Shown here in pieces: positions 15,070 through 23,044 of a stretch of DNA of 37,773 nt. The notes under the pieces were generated by a model. The model saw nothing but the letters and a program-made list of their open reading frames with translations. It did no database searches and was not told the DNA's origin. Numbering within the stretch: the first letter of the stretch is position 1; the number at the start of each line of letters is the position of its first letter. Made by a program: the position numbers and the translations under genes. The stretch comes from Nocardioides sp. (GTDB lineage Bacteria > Actinomycetota > Actinomycetes > Propionibacteriales > Nocardioidaceae): assembly GCF_025965415.1 (NCBI RefSeq), contig NZ_JAOPWY010000160.1, positions 1-37,773 of the forward strand, read 5' to 3'.

Positions 15070-15383
15070 CCCAGGCGCCCCGTGAGTCGCACCGCCGACT
15101 GGCCGCTCTGGTGGTCGACGCCCGTGAGCTCGTGGCGCACCTGGTCGAGCGCGTCGGCCGCAGTCGTGAGCTGGTCGATCACGGCGAGGGCGCCGTGGTT
15201 CCACTCGAGCCACCGGGTGCGGAAGAGCTCGGCCGCCTCGCCGTGCCAGGTCGAGAGCACGTGGTCGACAGCCCGCTGGGCGCGCCTGCGGCGCTCCTCG
15301 AGACGGTCGAGCCGCTGGCGGACGGCGGCCGTGGTGGCGGCGTGGGAGGCAGGGTCGAGGGCGGTCGTTCCCGAGAGGATCAT
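15066..15383 (-). CDS. WXG100/ESX-type protein 1
   Basis: A 105-residue helical hairpin protein of the WXG100 type, first gene of the toxin cassette. The turn is WHG in LSTWHGEAAELFRTRW at about 43-58, between a highly charged helix (LDRLEERRRRAQRAVDHV) and a second helix (AVIDQLTTAADALDQVRHEL). It shares a 4-nt overlap with the next WXG100 gene. No secretion ATPase (EccC) or membrane components are encoded nearby, so the cassette must use a type VII system elsewhere in the genome. ATG 15383 lacks a strong Shine-Dalgarno; promoter not identified in the 62 nt upstream. Confidence 0.8.
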   Translation of the reverse strand: MILSGTTALDPASHAATTAAVRQRLDRLEERRRRAQRAVDHVLSTWHGEAAELFRTRWLEWNHGALAVIDQLTTAADALDQVRHELTGVDHQSGQSAVRLTGRLG

Positions 15384-15445
15384 GGCTCGATGCTCGCCGG
15401 ATCCGGGGTGCGCCCGACACCCGTCCGGGGCGATCTGTGGATATC

Positions 15446-16177
15446 TCAGCCGCAGGGCACCGAGCCGACGCGCGCCAGCCCCTCGCGGTCGCCCGGGCCC
15501 AGCTCCAGCTGGCCGGTGTTGTCGGAGAACATGAGCTCCATCGGCTCGGCGACGTGGTCCAGGCCGACGACGTGCGCGAGCTCGTGGACCACGATGGCCT
15601 CCATCACGCGCGGGCGCTCGGCGACGTTGACGTCGGTGAACGCCTCGGTGTCGAGCACGATCCCACCGCTCACGTAGTGGCGGCGTCCCGAGGCCTCGTC
15701 CTCGGGGGCCGCCCCGCCCAGCCCGGCGACCTCGCCGGCGAGCTCGGGGTACTCCGAGGCGTCACCCCAGCCGATGACCACCGGGCCTGGGCCGCCGAAG
15801 CGGATCCGGGATCCGGCGAACGGGCGGCGGTCGGTGTCGCCGTCGTCGACGAGCTCCAGGCCGGTGGCCTCCGAGATGCGGGCGACGGCACGCTCGACCA
15901 ACGGTCGCGCGCCCGCGGGCATCCCGGCCGGGTTGACGGCGTACTCGACCGCCTCGCACGGGTCCCAGCCGACCGGGTCGGACGAGCCGCGCTGCGTCAG
16001 CGCGAAGGCGAAGACGCCGCCACGCTCGACGATCGCCGGCGCCGGCAGCCTGCGGTCCCCGCCCAGGCCGACGAGCCGTCGTACGGCCTCCATCTGCGAG
16101 GACGGATGGAACAGGACCGCGGCAGCGACGAGCGCGATCGCGGCGACGACCGAGAAGGCGGTGGAGGGACGCGGCAC
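15446..16177 (-). CDS. Secreted or membrane-anchored zincin metalloprotease (matrixin-like)
   Basis: A 243-residue protein with an N-terminal membrane/signal segment (about 7-24, FSVVAAIALVAAAVLF), then an extracytoplasmic zincin domain. The zinc site HELAHVVGLDH (His198, Glu199, His202, His208) fits HExxHxxGxxH of metzincins, with Met213 or Met216 (PMELMF) as the Met-turn. The preceding beta-strands (RRHYVSGGIVLDTE) fit matrixins. Start: GTG 16177, six bases after GATACT, apparently leaderless. It lies 62 nt upstream of the WXG100 cassette on the same strand, so a link with toxin release or processing is possible but unproven. Confidence 0.85.
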   Translation of the reverse strand: MPRPSTAFSVVAAIALVAAAVLFHPSSQMEAVRRLVGLGGDRRLPAPAIVERGGVFAFALTQRGSSDPVGWDPCEAVEYAVNPAGMPAGARPLVERAVARISEATGLELVDDGDTDRRPFAGSRIRFGGPGPVVIGWGDASEYPELAGEVAGLGGAAPEDEASGRRHYVSGGIVLDTEAFTDVNVAERPRVMEAIVVHELAHVVGLDHVAEPMELMFSDNTGQLELGPGDREGLARVGSVPCG

Positions 16178-16183
16178 GCCACG

Positions 16184-16189
16184 AGTATC
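16184..16189 (-). promoter_or_regulatory. -10 box (GATACT), leaderless
   Basis: On the minus strand GATACT ends six bases before the GTG at 16177, the start of the metalloprotease gene, matching the leaderless spacing seen elsewhere in the window. Confidence 0.4.
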
Positions 16190-16225
16190 GCCGCCGGTCG
16201 TGCGCGGCGGGCGAAAGTGCCTGCC

Positions 16226-16876
16226 TCAGCCGAGGAGCGAGGGCATCAGGGTGTCCACCCGCCTGGTGAGCACCGAGAGGACGTCCTCGCGCGCGGAGGC
16301 GGGGCCCGTCGCCCACGCGAACAACGACTGGGCGAAGAGGCCGTCGAGCATGCCGTAGGTCGTCGACGGGTCGAGGGCCGGCTCACGGCCGGCCAGGGCG
16401 GCGTAGCGGGTGATGACCCGCCAGATCATCGCCTCGAGCTGGCCGTCGATCTCGAGCACGACCTCGCGCAGCGCGGGCTCGAACATCGACTGGTTGCGCA
16501 GGTCGTACCAGAGCTGGTGCATCGGACCCTCCTCGCGGATGGTCTCGGCCAGCTTGGTCGCGAAGCGCTCCTGCAGCTCGGTGGCGGAGGTCGAGGTCTC
16601 GACGATCTCGTCGTAGCGCGTCACGCAGGTGCGCTTGTAGTAGCGCACGCAGTAGGTGATCAGCTCCTCCTTGCTGGAGAAGTAGTAGTGCACGACGCCG
16701 TGCGAGTACGACGAGTGCTGGGCGATCTCGCGCAGCGAGGTCCGGGCATAGCCGAGCTTGCCGAGGGTCACCAGGGCCGACTCGGCGAGCTGGTCACGAC
16801 GGGTGTCGTGCTTGCTCGCGCGCGCCGCTGCCGACGCCGCGGGATCGGCGACGGAGGGGGACGGCGAGGCGGTCAT
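16226..16876 (-). CDS. TetR-family regulator
   Basis: A 216-residue transcriptional regulator. After a disordered 22-residue tail, the TetR DNA-binding domain lies at about 26-70 (LAESALVTLGKLGYARTSLR, then HGVVHYYFSSKEELI); the ligand domain follows (QLWYDLRNQSMFEPALREVV). It diverges from the SDR/ligase pair and most likely represses both itself and that operon through two operators in the 124-nt gap, with an acyl-CoA or related metabolite as likely inducer (inference). ATG 16876 was chosen as it lies 7 nt after a TAGGAT -10 box on the minus strand; the open frame extends to 16972, but that part covers the promoter. Confidence 0.9.
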   Translation of the reverse strand: MTASPSPSVADPAASAAARASKHDTRRDQLAESALVTLGKLGYARTSLREIAQHSSYSHGVVHYYFSSKEELITYCVRYYKRTCVTRYDEIVETSTSATELQERFATKLAETIREEGPMHQLWYDLRNQSMFEPALREVVLEIDGQLEAMIWRVITRYAALAGREPALDPSTTYGMLDGLFAQSLFAWATGPASAREDVLSVLTRRVDTLMPSLLG

Positions 16877-16883
16877 GGCAGCG

Positions 16884-16889
16884 ATCCTA
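16884..16889 (-). promoter_or_regulatory. -10 box (TAGGAT) of the TetR gene
   Basis: TAGGAT on the minus strand, 7 nt before ATG 16876; the -35 position 17 nt upstream (GTCAAG) falls inside the nearer operator, so the regulator probably controls itself. Confidence 0.5.
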
Positions 16890-16904
16890 GGTGCATCCGG
16901 CTGC

Positions 16905-16947
16905 GTCTTGACAGTTGTCCAAACGTTGTCTTGACATGTGTCAAGAC
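16905..16947. promoter_or_regulatory. Two tandem TetR operators
   Basis: GTCTTGACATGTGTCAAGAC at 16928-16947 is a 9-2-9 perfect palindrome. A second copy at 16905-16924 keeps the left arm GTCTTGACA exactly and has right arm TGTCCAAAC (two mismatches). They repeat every 23 bp. Each contains TTGACA, which can serve as -35 for the rightward SDR promoter, and the outer one covers the -35 of the TetR gene. Confidence 0.75.
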
Positions 16948-17000
16948 TGCGCGCCAGTGTGATGGCCATCACGCCGACCCCTCACAGAGGAGCATCCCCG

Positions 17001-17792
17001 ATGACTGGAACCGACCTGACCGGACGCGTCGCACTCGTGACCGGAGCAGCCCAGGGGCTGGGCGAGGGGATGGCTCGCGCGCTGGCCGCGGCCGGGGCCC
17101 GGGTGATGATCGCCGACCTCAACGAGGCCGGTGCGGAGACGGCCGCGAGCCTCGGGGAGGGCCACGGCTTCGTGCACCTCGACGTCACCGACGAGGCCGG
17201 TTGGGAGGCCGCGGTCACCGCCTGTGTCGACCGGCTCGGCGGGCTCGACGTACTCGTCAACAACGCCGGCATCGAGATCACCAGCCTCGTCACCGAGGTG
17301 CAGGTCGACGACATCCGCGCGATGCTCGACGTCAACGTCCTCGGCACCACCCTGGGCCTCAAGCACGGCCTCCGCGCCATGCGTCCCGACGGCGCTGCCG
17401 GCAAGGGCGGCTCGATCATCAACATCTCGTCGGTCGCCGCGACCATCGCCTTCCCCGCGATCTCGGTCTACAGCGGCACCAAGTCGGCGGTGGACCGGCT
17501 CACCCGCGTGGCGGCGATGGAGTCGGGCAAGCTCGGCTACGGCGTGCGCGTCAACTGCATCTATCCAGGCCTCGTCGCCACCGCGATGGGGGCCGGCCTC
17601 GCCAGCGACATGGCGGCCCTCGGCCTCTACGGCAGCCCCGAGGAGGCGGTCGGCGCGGTCATCGAGCTGACCCCGTCCGGACGGCTCGGCGAGGTCGAGG
17701 ACATGGCCGACGCGGTCGTCTTCCTCGCCTCCGACGCGGCCCGTTTCATCAACGGCGCCGGCATCCCCGTCGACGGCGGCATGGGCATGTGA
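17001..17792 (+). CDS. Short-chain dehydrogenase/reductase
   Basis: A 263-residue classical SDR oxidoreductase. The Rossmann nucleotide motif is TGAAQGLG (14-21), with NNAG at 87-90 and the catalytic triad Ser144 (NISSVAA), Tyr157 and Lys161 (YSGTK). Asp39 after the second strand (MIADLNEAG) suggests NAD preference. The C-terminal DGGMGM is the usual family end. AGAGGAG precedes ATG 17001. It is the first gene of a pair with the acyl-CoA ligase 16 nt downstream, controlled by the divergent TetR protein; together they suggest oxidation and CoA activation of a lipid, steroid or terpenoid side chain, with the substrate unknown. Confidence 0.93.
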   Translation: MTGTDLTGRVALVTGAAQGLGEGMARALAAAGARVMIADLNEAGAETAASLGEGHGFVHLDVTDEAGWEAAVTACVDRLGGLDVLVNNAGIEITSLVTEVQVDDIRAMLDVNVLGTTLGLKHGLRAMRPDGAAGKGGSIINISSVAATIAFPAISVYSGTKSAVDRLTRVAAMESGKLGYGVRVNCIYPGLVATAMGAGLASDMAALGLYGSPEEAVGAVIELTPSGRLGEVEDMADAVVFLASDAARFINGAGIPVDGGMGM

Positions 17793-17808
17793 AGGGGTCT
17801 GTGACCGG

Positions 17809-19368
17809 ATGCGGCTGCACGACTACCTCGACAAGGGCGCGAGCCTCGGCGCGGACCGCCCCTGCCTGACCACCGACGGCACGTCGATGTCGTACGCCGA
17901 CGTGGTGCGGCTCTCCCACGAGGTCGCGGCGGCCCTGGTCGCCAGCGGCGTGGGCGAGGGCGCGCGGGTCGCCATCCTGTCCGCCAACGACCCGGTCGCG
18001 TTCACCTGCGTCTTCGGGATCAGCCAGGCCGGCGGCGTGTGGTGCCCGATCAACCCGCGCAACGAGGCCGCGGAGAACCGGGAGCTGTTGGCGCTCTTCG
18101 ACGCCGAGGTCGTGCTCCACCAGTCGGGCTTCGCCCCGCTGGTCGCCGCGATCCGCGACCAGCTGCCCGGAGTCCACACGTGGGTCTGCCTCGACGGTCC
18201 TGCCGACGGCTCCCTGACCCGGCAGGAGTTCCTCGACCGCGGTCGCGGTGTCGACGTCCCCGACCCCTTCGCAGCTGCCGCTCTGCCTGCTCCCGTCAGG
18301 GGCGACGAGCTGGCCATGCTCGTCGGCACCGGGGGCACCACCGGGCGCCCCAAGGGCGTGATGCTCACGCCGACCAACCTGGAGACGATGACGGCGCTGA
18401 CGCTGATGGGCTATCCGTTCGACGGCCCGCCGGTCTACCTCGCGCTCGCGCCGCTGACGCACGCGGCGGGTGTGCTCTGCTTCCCGGTGCTCGCGCTCGG
18501 CGGCGAGGTCGTGATCATGCGCGTTCCCGATGTCGGCGGCTTCCTGCGGCTGGTCCACGAGCACGGGGTGACGCACACGTTCCTGCCGCCCACGCTGATC
18601 TACGTGGTGCTGGGCAGCCCCCACCTCGACTCGACGGACCTGAGCAGCCTCCAGTGCTTCTGGTACGGCGCCGCACCGATGTCGGCCTCCAGGCTGGAGG
18701 AGGCGTTGCGCCGCATCGGCCCGGTGATGGCGCAGCTCTTCGGCCAGACCGAGGCGCCGATGATGATCTCGATGATGCCGCCGGCCGACCACTTCCGGGC
18801 CGACGGCTCGGTGGCGACCGAGCGGCTGACCAGCGCCGGCCGGCCGGCGCCGCTGGTCACCGTCGCGATCCTCGACGAGGACGACCGGCCGGTGCCGCCG
18901 GGGGAGCGCGGCGAGATCTGTGCGCGGTCGTCGCTGGTGATGGCCGGCTACTGGAAGGACCCCGACGAGACGGCGCGCACGCTGCGCCACGGCTGGCTGC
19001 ACACCGGTGACATCGGCTTCGTCGACGACGAGGGCTTCCTCCACATCGTCGATCGCGCCAAGGACATGATCATCAGCGGTGGGTTCAACGTGTACTCGAC
19101 CGAGGTGGAGCAGGCCGTGCTCGCGCACGGGGCCGTCCAGGACTGCGCGGTCGTCGGGCTGCCGGACGACACCTGGGGCGAGCGGGTCGTGGTCGTCGTA
19201 CAGCCCCATCCGGGGGCGGAGGTGGACCCCGACGAGCTCCGGGGCTTCGTGAAGCAGCGGATCGGCTCGGTCAAGACGCCCAAGGAGGTCCACGTCTGGC
19301 CCGACCTGCCGCGCTCCAAGGTCGGCAAGGTGCTGAAGACGGAGATCAAGAAGGAGCTCGCGGGCTGA
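17809..19368 (+). CDS. Acyl-CoA synthetase (AMP-forming)
   Basis: A 519-residue member of the ANL superfamily, which activates a carboxylic acid with ATP to an acyl adenylate and then to the CoA thioester. Motifs: A3 phosphate loop LVGTGGTTGRPKGVML (171-186), A5 FGQTEAP, A7 HTGDIGFVDDEG, A8 hinge VDRAKDMIISGGFNVYSTEV and the A10 lysine Lys507 (SKVGKVLK). The length is typical of fatty-acyl or aryl CoA ligases. ATG 17809 follows GAAGGGG by about 11 nt. It forms an operon with the SDR gene and shares its TetR control. Confidence 0.93.
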   Translation: MRLHDYLDKGASLGADRPCLTTDGTSMSYADVVRLSHEVAAALVASGVGEGARVAILSANDPVAFTCVFGISQAGGVWCPINPRNEAAENRELLALFDAEVVLHQSGFAPLVAAIRDQLPGVHTWVCLDGPADGSLTRQEFLDRGRGVDVPDPFAAAALPAPVRGDELAMLVGTGGTTGRPKGVMLTPTNLETMTALTLMGYPFDGPPVYLALAPLTHAAGVLCFPVLALGGEVVIMRVPDVGGFLRLVHEHGVTHTFLPPTLIYVVLGSPHLDSTDLSSLQCFWYGAAPMSASRLEEALRRIGPVMAQLFGQTEAPMMISMMPPADHFRADGSVATERLTSAGRPAPLVTVAILDEDDRPVPPGERGEICARSSLVMAGYWKDPDETARTLRHGWLHTGDIGFVDDEGFLHIVDRAKDMIISGGFNVYSTEVEQAVLAHGAVQDCAVVGLPDDTWGERVVVVVQPHPGAEVDPDELRGFVKQRIGSVKTPKEVHVWPDLPRSKVGKVLKTEIKKELAG

Positions 19369-19375
19369 CGCGGCC

Positions 19376-19401
19376 TAGGGTGGGGCAACCCATCTCGGAG
19401 G
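19376..19401 (+). promoter_or_regulatory. -10 box and ribosome site for the gluconate permease
   Basis: TAGGGT at 19376-19381 is a good -10; GGAGG at 19397-19401 is a strong Shine-Dalgarno, 8 nt before GTG 19410. The mRNA would have a short leader of about 20 nt. This argues against the GTG at 19380, which overlaps the -10. Confidence 0.55.
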
Positions 19402-19409
19402 TTCGTCTC

Positions 19410-20786
19410 GTGGACACCATGACCCCGGCCTACGGCTCGGCCACCCTGCTGCTGATCGCTGCACTGGCCGTCGCCGTGCTGCTCGTGCTCATCATCGTGC
19501 TGCGGATGCACGCGTTCGTCGCGCTGGTGCTCGTCAGCCTCGCCACGGCCGTCGCGGCGGGCGTGCCCCTCGTGGACGTGCCCACGATCTCGATCGCCGC
19601 CTTCGGCAGCACCCTTGGATCGGTCGCGCTGCTCGTCGGGCTCGGCGTGATGATCGGGCGCCTGCTGGAGGTGACGGGCGGCGCGCAGGTCCTGGCCGAC
19701 ACGCTCGTGAGCCGCTTCGGCGAGAAGCGCGCCCCGATGGCCCTCGGCGTCGCGGCGCTCCTGTTCGGCCTGCCGATCTTCTTCGACGCGGGGCTCGTGG
19801 TCTTCCTGCCGATCATCTTCTCGGTCGCCAAGCGGTTCGGCGGCTCGGTCCTGATGTACGCCCTGCCGGCGGCCGGCGCGTTCGCTGCCATGCACGCGAT
19901 CGTCCCGCCGCACCCGGGTCCGGTCACCGCCGCCACCGAGATCGGCGCCAGCATCGGGCTGACGCTCCTCGTCGGCGTGGTGGTCGCCGTGCTCGCGTGG
20001 TTCGTCGGCGTCTACCTGGTGACGACCTCGTGGCTGGGCAAGGTGCACGTCCCCATCGACGACTCGGTCCTCACCGGTGGTCGCGAGCCCGACGAGGGGT
20101 CGGCGCCCGCCTTCGCGCACGTGCTCGGGATCCTGCTGCTCCCGCTCGTGCTGATCGGTGTCAACACCGTCCTGACGACGCTGCGCGCCAACGAGACCAT
20201 CGCGGCGGAGGGTGGTGTGGTCGACGCCGTCATCTTCGTCGGTCAGACGCCGGTGGCGCTCCTGGTCGCGCTCCTGGTCGCGACCTACACCCTCGCCATC
20301 AGGCGGCACTCGCGCGAGGAGATCGAGGGCCTGCTCAACGACGCCCTCGGCCCGATCTGCGCGATCATCCTCATCACCGGCGCGGGTGGGATGTTCGGCG
20401 GCGTCCTGCGCTACAGCGGCATCGGCGAGGCGCTCTCGGACTCGCTGGCCGACCTCGGGCTCCCGTTGATCGTCTCCGCCTTCGTCATCGCCACCATCCT
20501 GCGCGTCGCCCAGGGCTCGGCGACGGTCGCCCTCACCACCACCGCCGGGCTGCTCTCGGCCGGGGTCACCGAGGCCGACCCGTCGTCGCTGCAGCTCGTC
20601 GCCCTCGTGCTCGCCATCGCGGCGGGCGCGACGGTGCTGTCGCACGTCAACGACTCCGGCTTCTGGCTGGTCAGCCGGTTCTTCGGGATGGACGTGAAGA
20701 CCACGCTCCGCACCTGGACGGTGCTGGAGACCACGCTCGGCGTCACGATCTTCGTGCTGGCGCTCGGGGTCTGGGCCGTCGGATGA
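19410..20786 (+). CDS. gntP: GntP-family gluconate:H+ symporter
   Basis: A 458-residue integral membrane transporter of the gluconate permease family, which imports gluconate with protons. About 12 membrane helices are seen; family motifs include FFDAGLVVFLPIIF, AAMHAIVPPHPGPVTAATEI and the C-terminal GATVLSHVNDSGFWLVS. Start GTG 19410 was chosen from the -10 and GGAGG positions (ATG 19419 is an alternative). Its stop overlaps the start of the gluconokinase gene (ATGA, 20783-20786), the usual transport/kinase pair. No GntR regulator is encoded nearby. Confidence 0.93.
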   Translation: MDTMTPAYGSATLLLIAALAVAVLLVLIIVLRMHAFVALVLVSLATAVAAGVPLVDVPTISIAAFGSTLGSVALLVGLGVMIGRLLEVTGGAQVLADTLVSRFGEKRAPMALGVAALLFGLPIFFDAGLVVFLPIIFSVAKRFGGSVLMYALPAAGAFAAMHAIVPPHPGPVTAATEIGASIGLTLLVGVVVAVLAWFVGVYLVTTSWLGKVHVPIDDSVLTGGREPDEGSAPAFAHVLGILLLPLVLIGVNTVLTTLRANETIAAEGGVVDAVIFVGQTPVALLVALLVATYTLAIRRHSREEIEGLLNDALGPICAIILITGAGGMFGGVLRYSGIGEALSDSLADLGLPLIVSAFVIATILRVAQGSATVALTTTAGLLSAGVTEADPSSLQLVALVLAIAAGATVLSHVNDSGFWLVSRFFGMDVKTTLRTWTVLETTLGVTIFVLALGVWAVG

Positions 20787-21299
20787 GCGCCCCGCTCCAC
20801 CTCGTCTTCATGGGCATCTCCGGGTCGGGGAAGTCCACGGTCGCGCGTGCCGTCCAGGAGCGGCTGCGATGGGAGATGGCGGAGGGCGACGACTTCCACC
20901 CGCCGGAGAACGTCGCCAAGATGCGCGAGGGGACGCCGCTGAAGGACGCCGACCGGTGGGGGTGGCTGGGGTCCCTGGACGGCCGAGCGCGACGAGCGGG
21001 GCGAGCCGACGATCATCACCTGCAGCGCCCTGCGCCGGACCTACCGCGACGTGCTGCGCCGCGGCGGCGAGGGCACGTTCTTCGTGCACGCCACCGGGGA
21101 CAAGCACCTGATCCTCGAGCGGATGAACGCCCGCGACCACTTCATGCCGCCGAGCCTGCTGGAGTCGCAGCTCGACACCCTCGAGCCGTTGCAGCCCGGC
21201 GAGCAGGGGATGGACGTCGACCCCGCGCTGCCCGTGGAGCGGATCGTGGCGCTCGTGCTGGCGCGCCTCGACCTGCCGACCGGTCGAGAGCCGGGCTGA
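20783..21299 (+). pseudogene. gntK: Gluconokinase with frameshift
   Basis: Gluconokinase phosphorylates gluconate with ATP to 6-phosphogluconate for the pentose phosphate or Entner-Doudoroff route. The first frame holds the P-loop GISGSGKST (11-19), EGDDFHPPENVAKMREGTPL and DADRWGWLGSL, then goes off family. The next frame resumes at WTAERDERGEPTIITCSALR, HATGDKHLILERMNARDHFM and SLLESQLDTLEPL, ending normally at 21299. At about 20974-20979, eight bases seem lost compared with a normal family alignment; a deletion between two CTGG repeats would explain it. If real, the pathway loses its kinase unless a second copy exists. Confidence 0.85.
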
Positions 21300-21383
21300 C
21301 GGTGCAGAGGTCGGCAGCGAACGGAGAGCACCGACCACACCGGACCGAAGAGCCAGGAGGGCGGGGCGTACGGCGGGAGCCGG

Positions 21384-22952
21384 TCAGCGGAGACGGCGGG
21401 CCCGCAGCACGGCGTCGCTGATCGCGATCTCCTCGCCGGTGGGCGGGTGGACCGCGGTCCGGGGCCGCGCCTCGCACACCTCGACCTCCCACTCCTCGTC
21501 GAGCGCCGGCAGCAGCGAGTCGGCGGTGAAGAGGAACGAGTGGTGCCCGTGCCGCAACCCGGTGGCCATGTCGTCGGGGTGGTGCCCCACGACGAGCAGC
21601 GTGCCGCCCGGCGCGACCGCGGAGGCGAGTCGGCGTACGAGGTCGACCATCCGGCCGTCGGGCAGGTGCATGAACTGCGAGGACACGAGGTCCCACGTCT
21701 CGCCGTCGGGGTCGAAGGTGCGGACGTCGACGCGACGGGTCCCGACCCGCTCGCCGACCCCGGCCTCCGCGGCGTGCGCCGTCGTACGGGCGAGGGCAGC
21801 GTCGGCGAAGTCGAAGGCGGTCACCTCCCAGCCCTGGGACGCCAGCCAGACGGTGTCGCCGCCCTCGCCGCAGCCGATGTCGAGCGCCCGGCCGGGCGTG
21901 AGGGTCGCGGCCTCGGCCTCGAGCTGCGGGTTGACCCGGCCGCTCCAGACCTGCTCCCCGGAGTAGCGGTCCTCCCACGCGGGCCGCTCGAACATCTCGG
22001 CCCGACGCTCCTCGACCGCACGCGCCGCACCCTCGGCGGCGAGCTCGGCGTTGATCCACGCACCGACCCGGTTGCCGTGGGCCGCGGCGGCCATCAGGGT
22101 CATGGAGAGGTCCGTCGCGTTGCCCGCCGCGAAGATCCCGGGCACCGCGGTCGCGCCCGTCGGCTCGACGGCCAGCACCGAGCCGAGCACGGCGCCGCCC
22201 ATCTCGAAGGGCTGCGGCTCGATGCCCAGGGGCGCGAGGTAGTCCGCGCGTACGTGCGGCTCGGAGGCCACCACGATCGCCTTCCGCTCCAGCACCGAGC
22301 CGTCGGCCAGCCGCAGGCCGACCAGGGCGTCACCGTCGGTGACGACCTCGTGCGGCGTGCCGCGCTCGAACCGGACGCCGATCGCGGCGAGCCTCTCGAC
22401 GTCCTCGTCCGCGACCTCGACCCCGTCGTGCACGACCACCACGACGTCGTCGGAGAGCTGGCTGAAGAGCAGCCCCTGGTGAGCGGTCATCGGACCGCTG
22501 CCCAGGACGGCGATCGGCTGGTCGCGCACCTCCCAGCCGTGGCAGTAGGGGCAGTGCAGCACGTCGACGCCCCAGCGTTCGGCGAGGCCCGGCACGTCGG
22601 GCAGCTCGTCGACGACCCCGCCGGTGGCCAGCACCCGGCGCGCGCCGAAGCGACGCCCGCCGGCCGTCGTCACGAGGAAGCCGCCGGCCTCGCCGGACAG
22701 GCCGACCACGCGGTCGCGCACCACCTCGACGCCGTACGCCGCCACCTCGGCGCGGCCGATCTCGAGCAGTTCCTGCGGGGAGATCCCCTCGCGGCCGAGG
22801 TAGTTGTGGGCGTGGTCGGCGGGTCCGTTGCGGGGCTCGCCGGCGTCGACGACCAGCACGGAGCGCCGCGACCGACCCAGGGCCAGCGCCCCGCTCAGGC
22901 CGGCTGCGCCGCCGCCGACGACCACGACGTCATGTTCCTGGCGGTCGTCCAT
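21384..22952 (-). CDS. Fusion of thioredoxin-reductase-like oxidoreductase and SAM methyltransferase
   Basis: A 522-residue two-domain enzyme. Residues 1-315 form a class II pyridine-nucleotide oxidoreductase: FAD motif GGGAAG (13-18), redox-active Cys134-Cys137 (CPYCHG), NADPH motif VLGSGP (149-154) and PGIFAAGNATD (about 271-281). Residues 319-522 form a class I SAM methyltransferase with motif I LDIGCGEGGD (357-366), the acidic post-I end FDFAD and the late motif APGGTLLVVGHHPDD. This fusion is recurrent in actinobacteria, but its substrate is unknown; a link to thiol, metalloid or antibiotic methylation is speculation. It diverges from an XRE-cupin regulator. Confidence 0.9.
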   Translation of the reverse strand: MDDRQEHDVVVVGGGAAGLSGALALGRSRRSVLVVDAGEPRNGPADHAHNYLGREGISPQELLEIGRAEVAAYGVEVVRDRVVGLSGEAGGFLVTTAGGRRFGARRVLATGGVVDELPDVPGLAERWGVDVLHCPYCHGWEVRDQPIAVLGSGPMTAHQGLLFSQLSDDVVVVVHDGVEVADEDVERLAAIGVRFERGTPHEVVTDGDALVGLRLADGSVLERKAIVVASEPHVRADYLAPLGIEPQPFEMGGAVLGSVLAVEPTGATAVPGIFAAGNATDLSMTLMAAAAHGNRVGAWINAELAAEGAARAVEERRAEMFERPAWEDRYSGEQVWSGRVNPQLEAEAATLTPGRALDIGCGEGGDTVWLASQGWEVTAFDFADAALARTTAHAAEAGVGERVGTRRVDVRTFDPDGETWDLVSSQFMHLPDGRMVDLVRRLASAVAPGGTLLVVGHHPDDMATGLRHGHHSFLFTADSLLPALDEEWEVEVCEARPRTAVHPPTGEEIAISDAVLRARRLR

Positions 22953-22984
22953 GTCCCTGCCTCGTGTTCTCAGTCATGTCGACG

Positions 22985-23034
22985 AGCATGCAGCGGCTTC
23001 ACGATATTGACAAATATCCTTGCCATAATGGCAA
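22985..23034. promoter_or_regulatory. Divergent control region with two palindromes
   Basis: Palindrome 1, GATATT-GACA-AATATC, spans 23003-23018; palindrome 2, TTGCCAT-A-ATGGCAA, spans 23020-23034. A leftward promoter TTGTCA (23013-23008), 17 nt, CATGCT (22990-22985) serves the fusion gene and its -35 lies in palindrome 1. CATAAT in palindrome 2 is a likely -10 for the regulator. The XRE protein probably binds one or both. Confidence 0.6.
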
Positions 23035-23044
23035 ACTGATCCAC

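Noticed and set aside
15437..17869. Plus-strand open frame of 810 codons
   Set aside because: It runs antisense to the zincin and TetR genes and then in a wrong frame over the SDR gene; the composition is typical of shadows.
19380..19409. GTG 19380 as start of the gluconate permease
   Set aside because: It overlaps the TAGGGT -10 box and has no ribosome site, while GTG 19410 follows GGAGG at the right distance.
18948..20645. Minus-strand open frame of 565 codons
   Set aside because: Antisense to the acyl-CoA synthetase and gluconate permease, both of which have clear family motifs.
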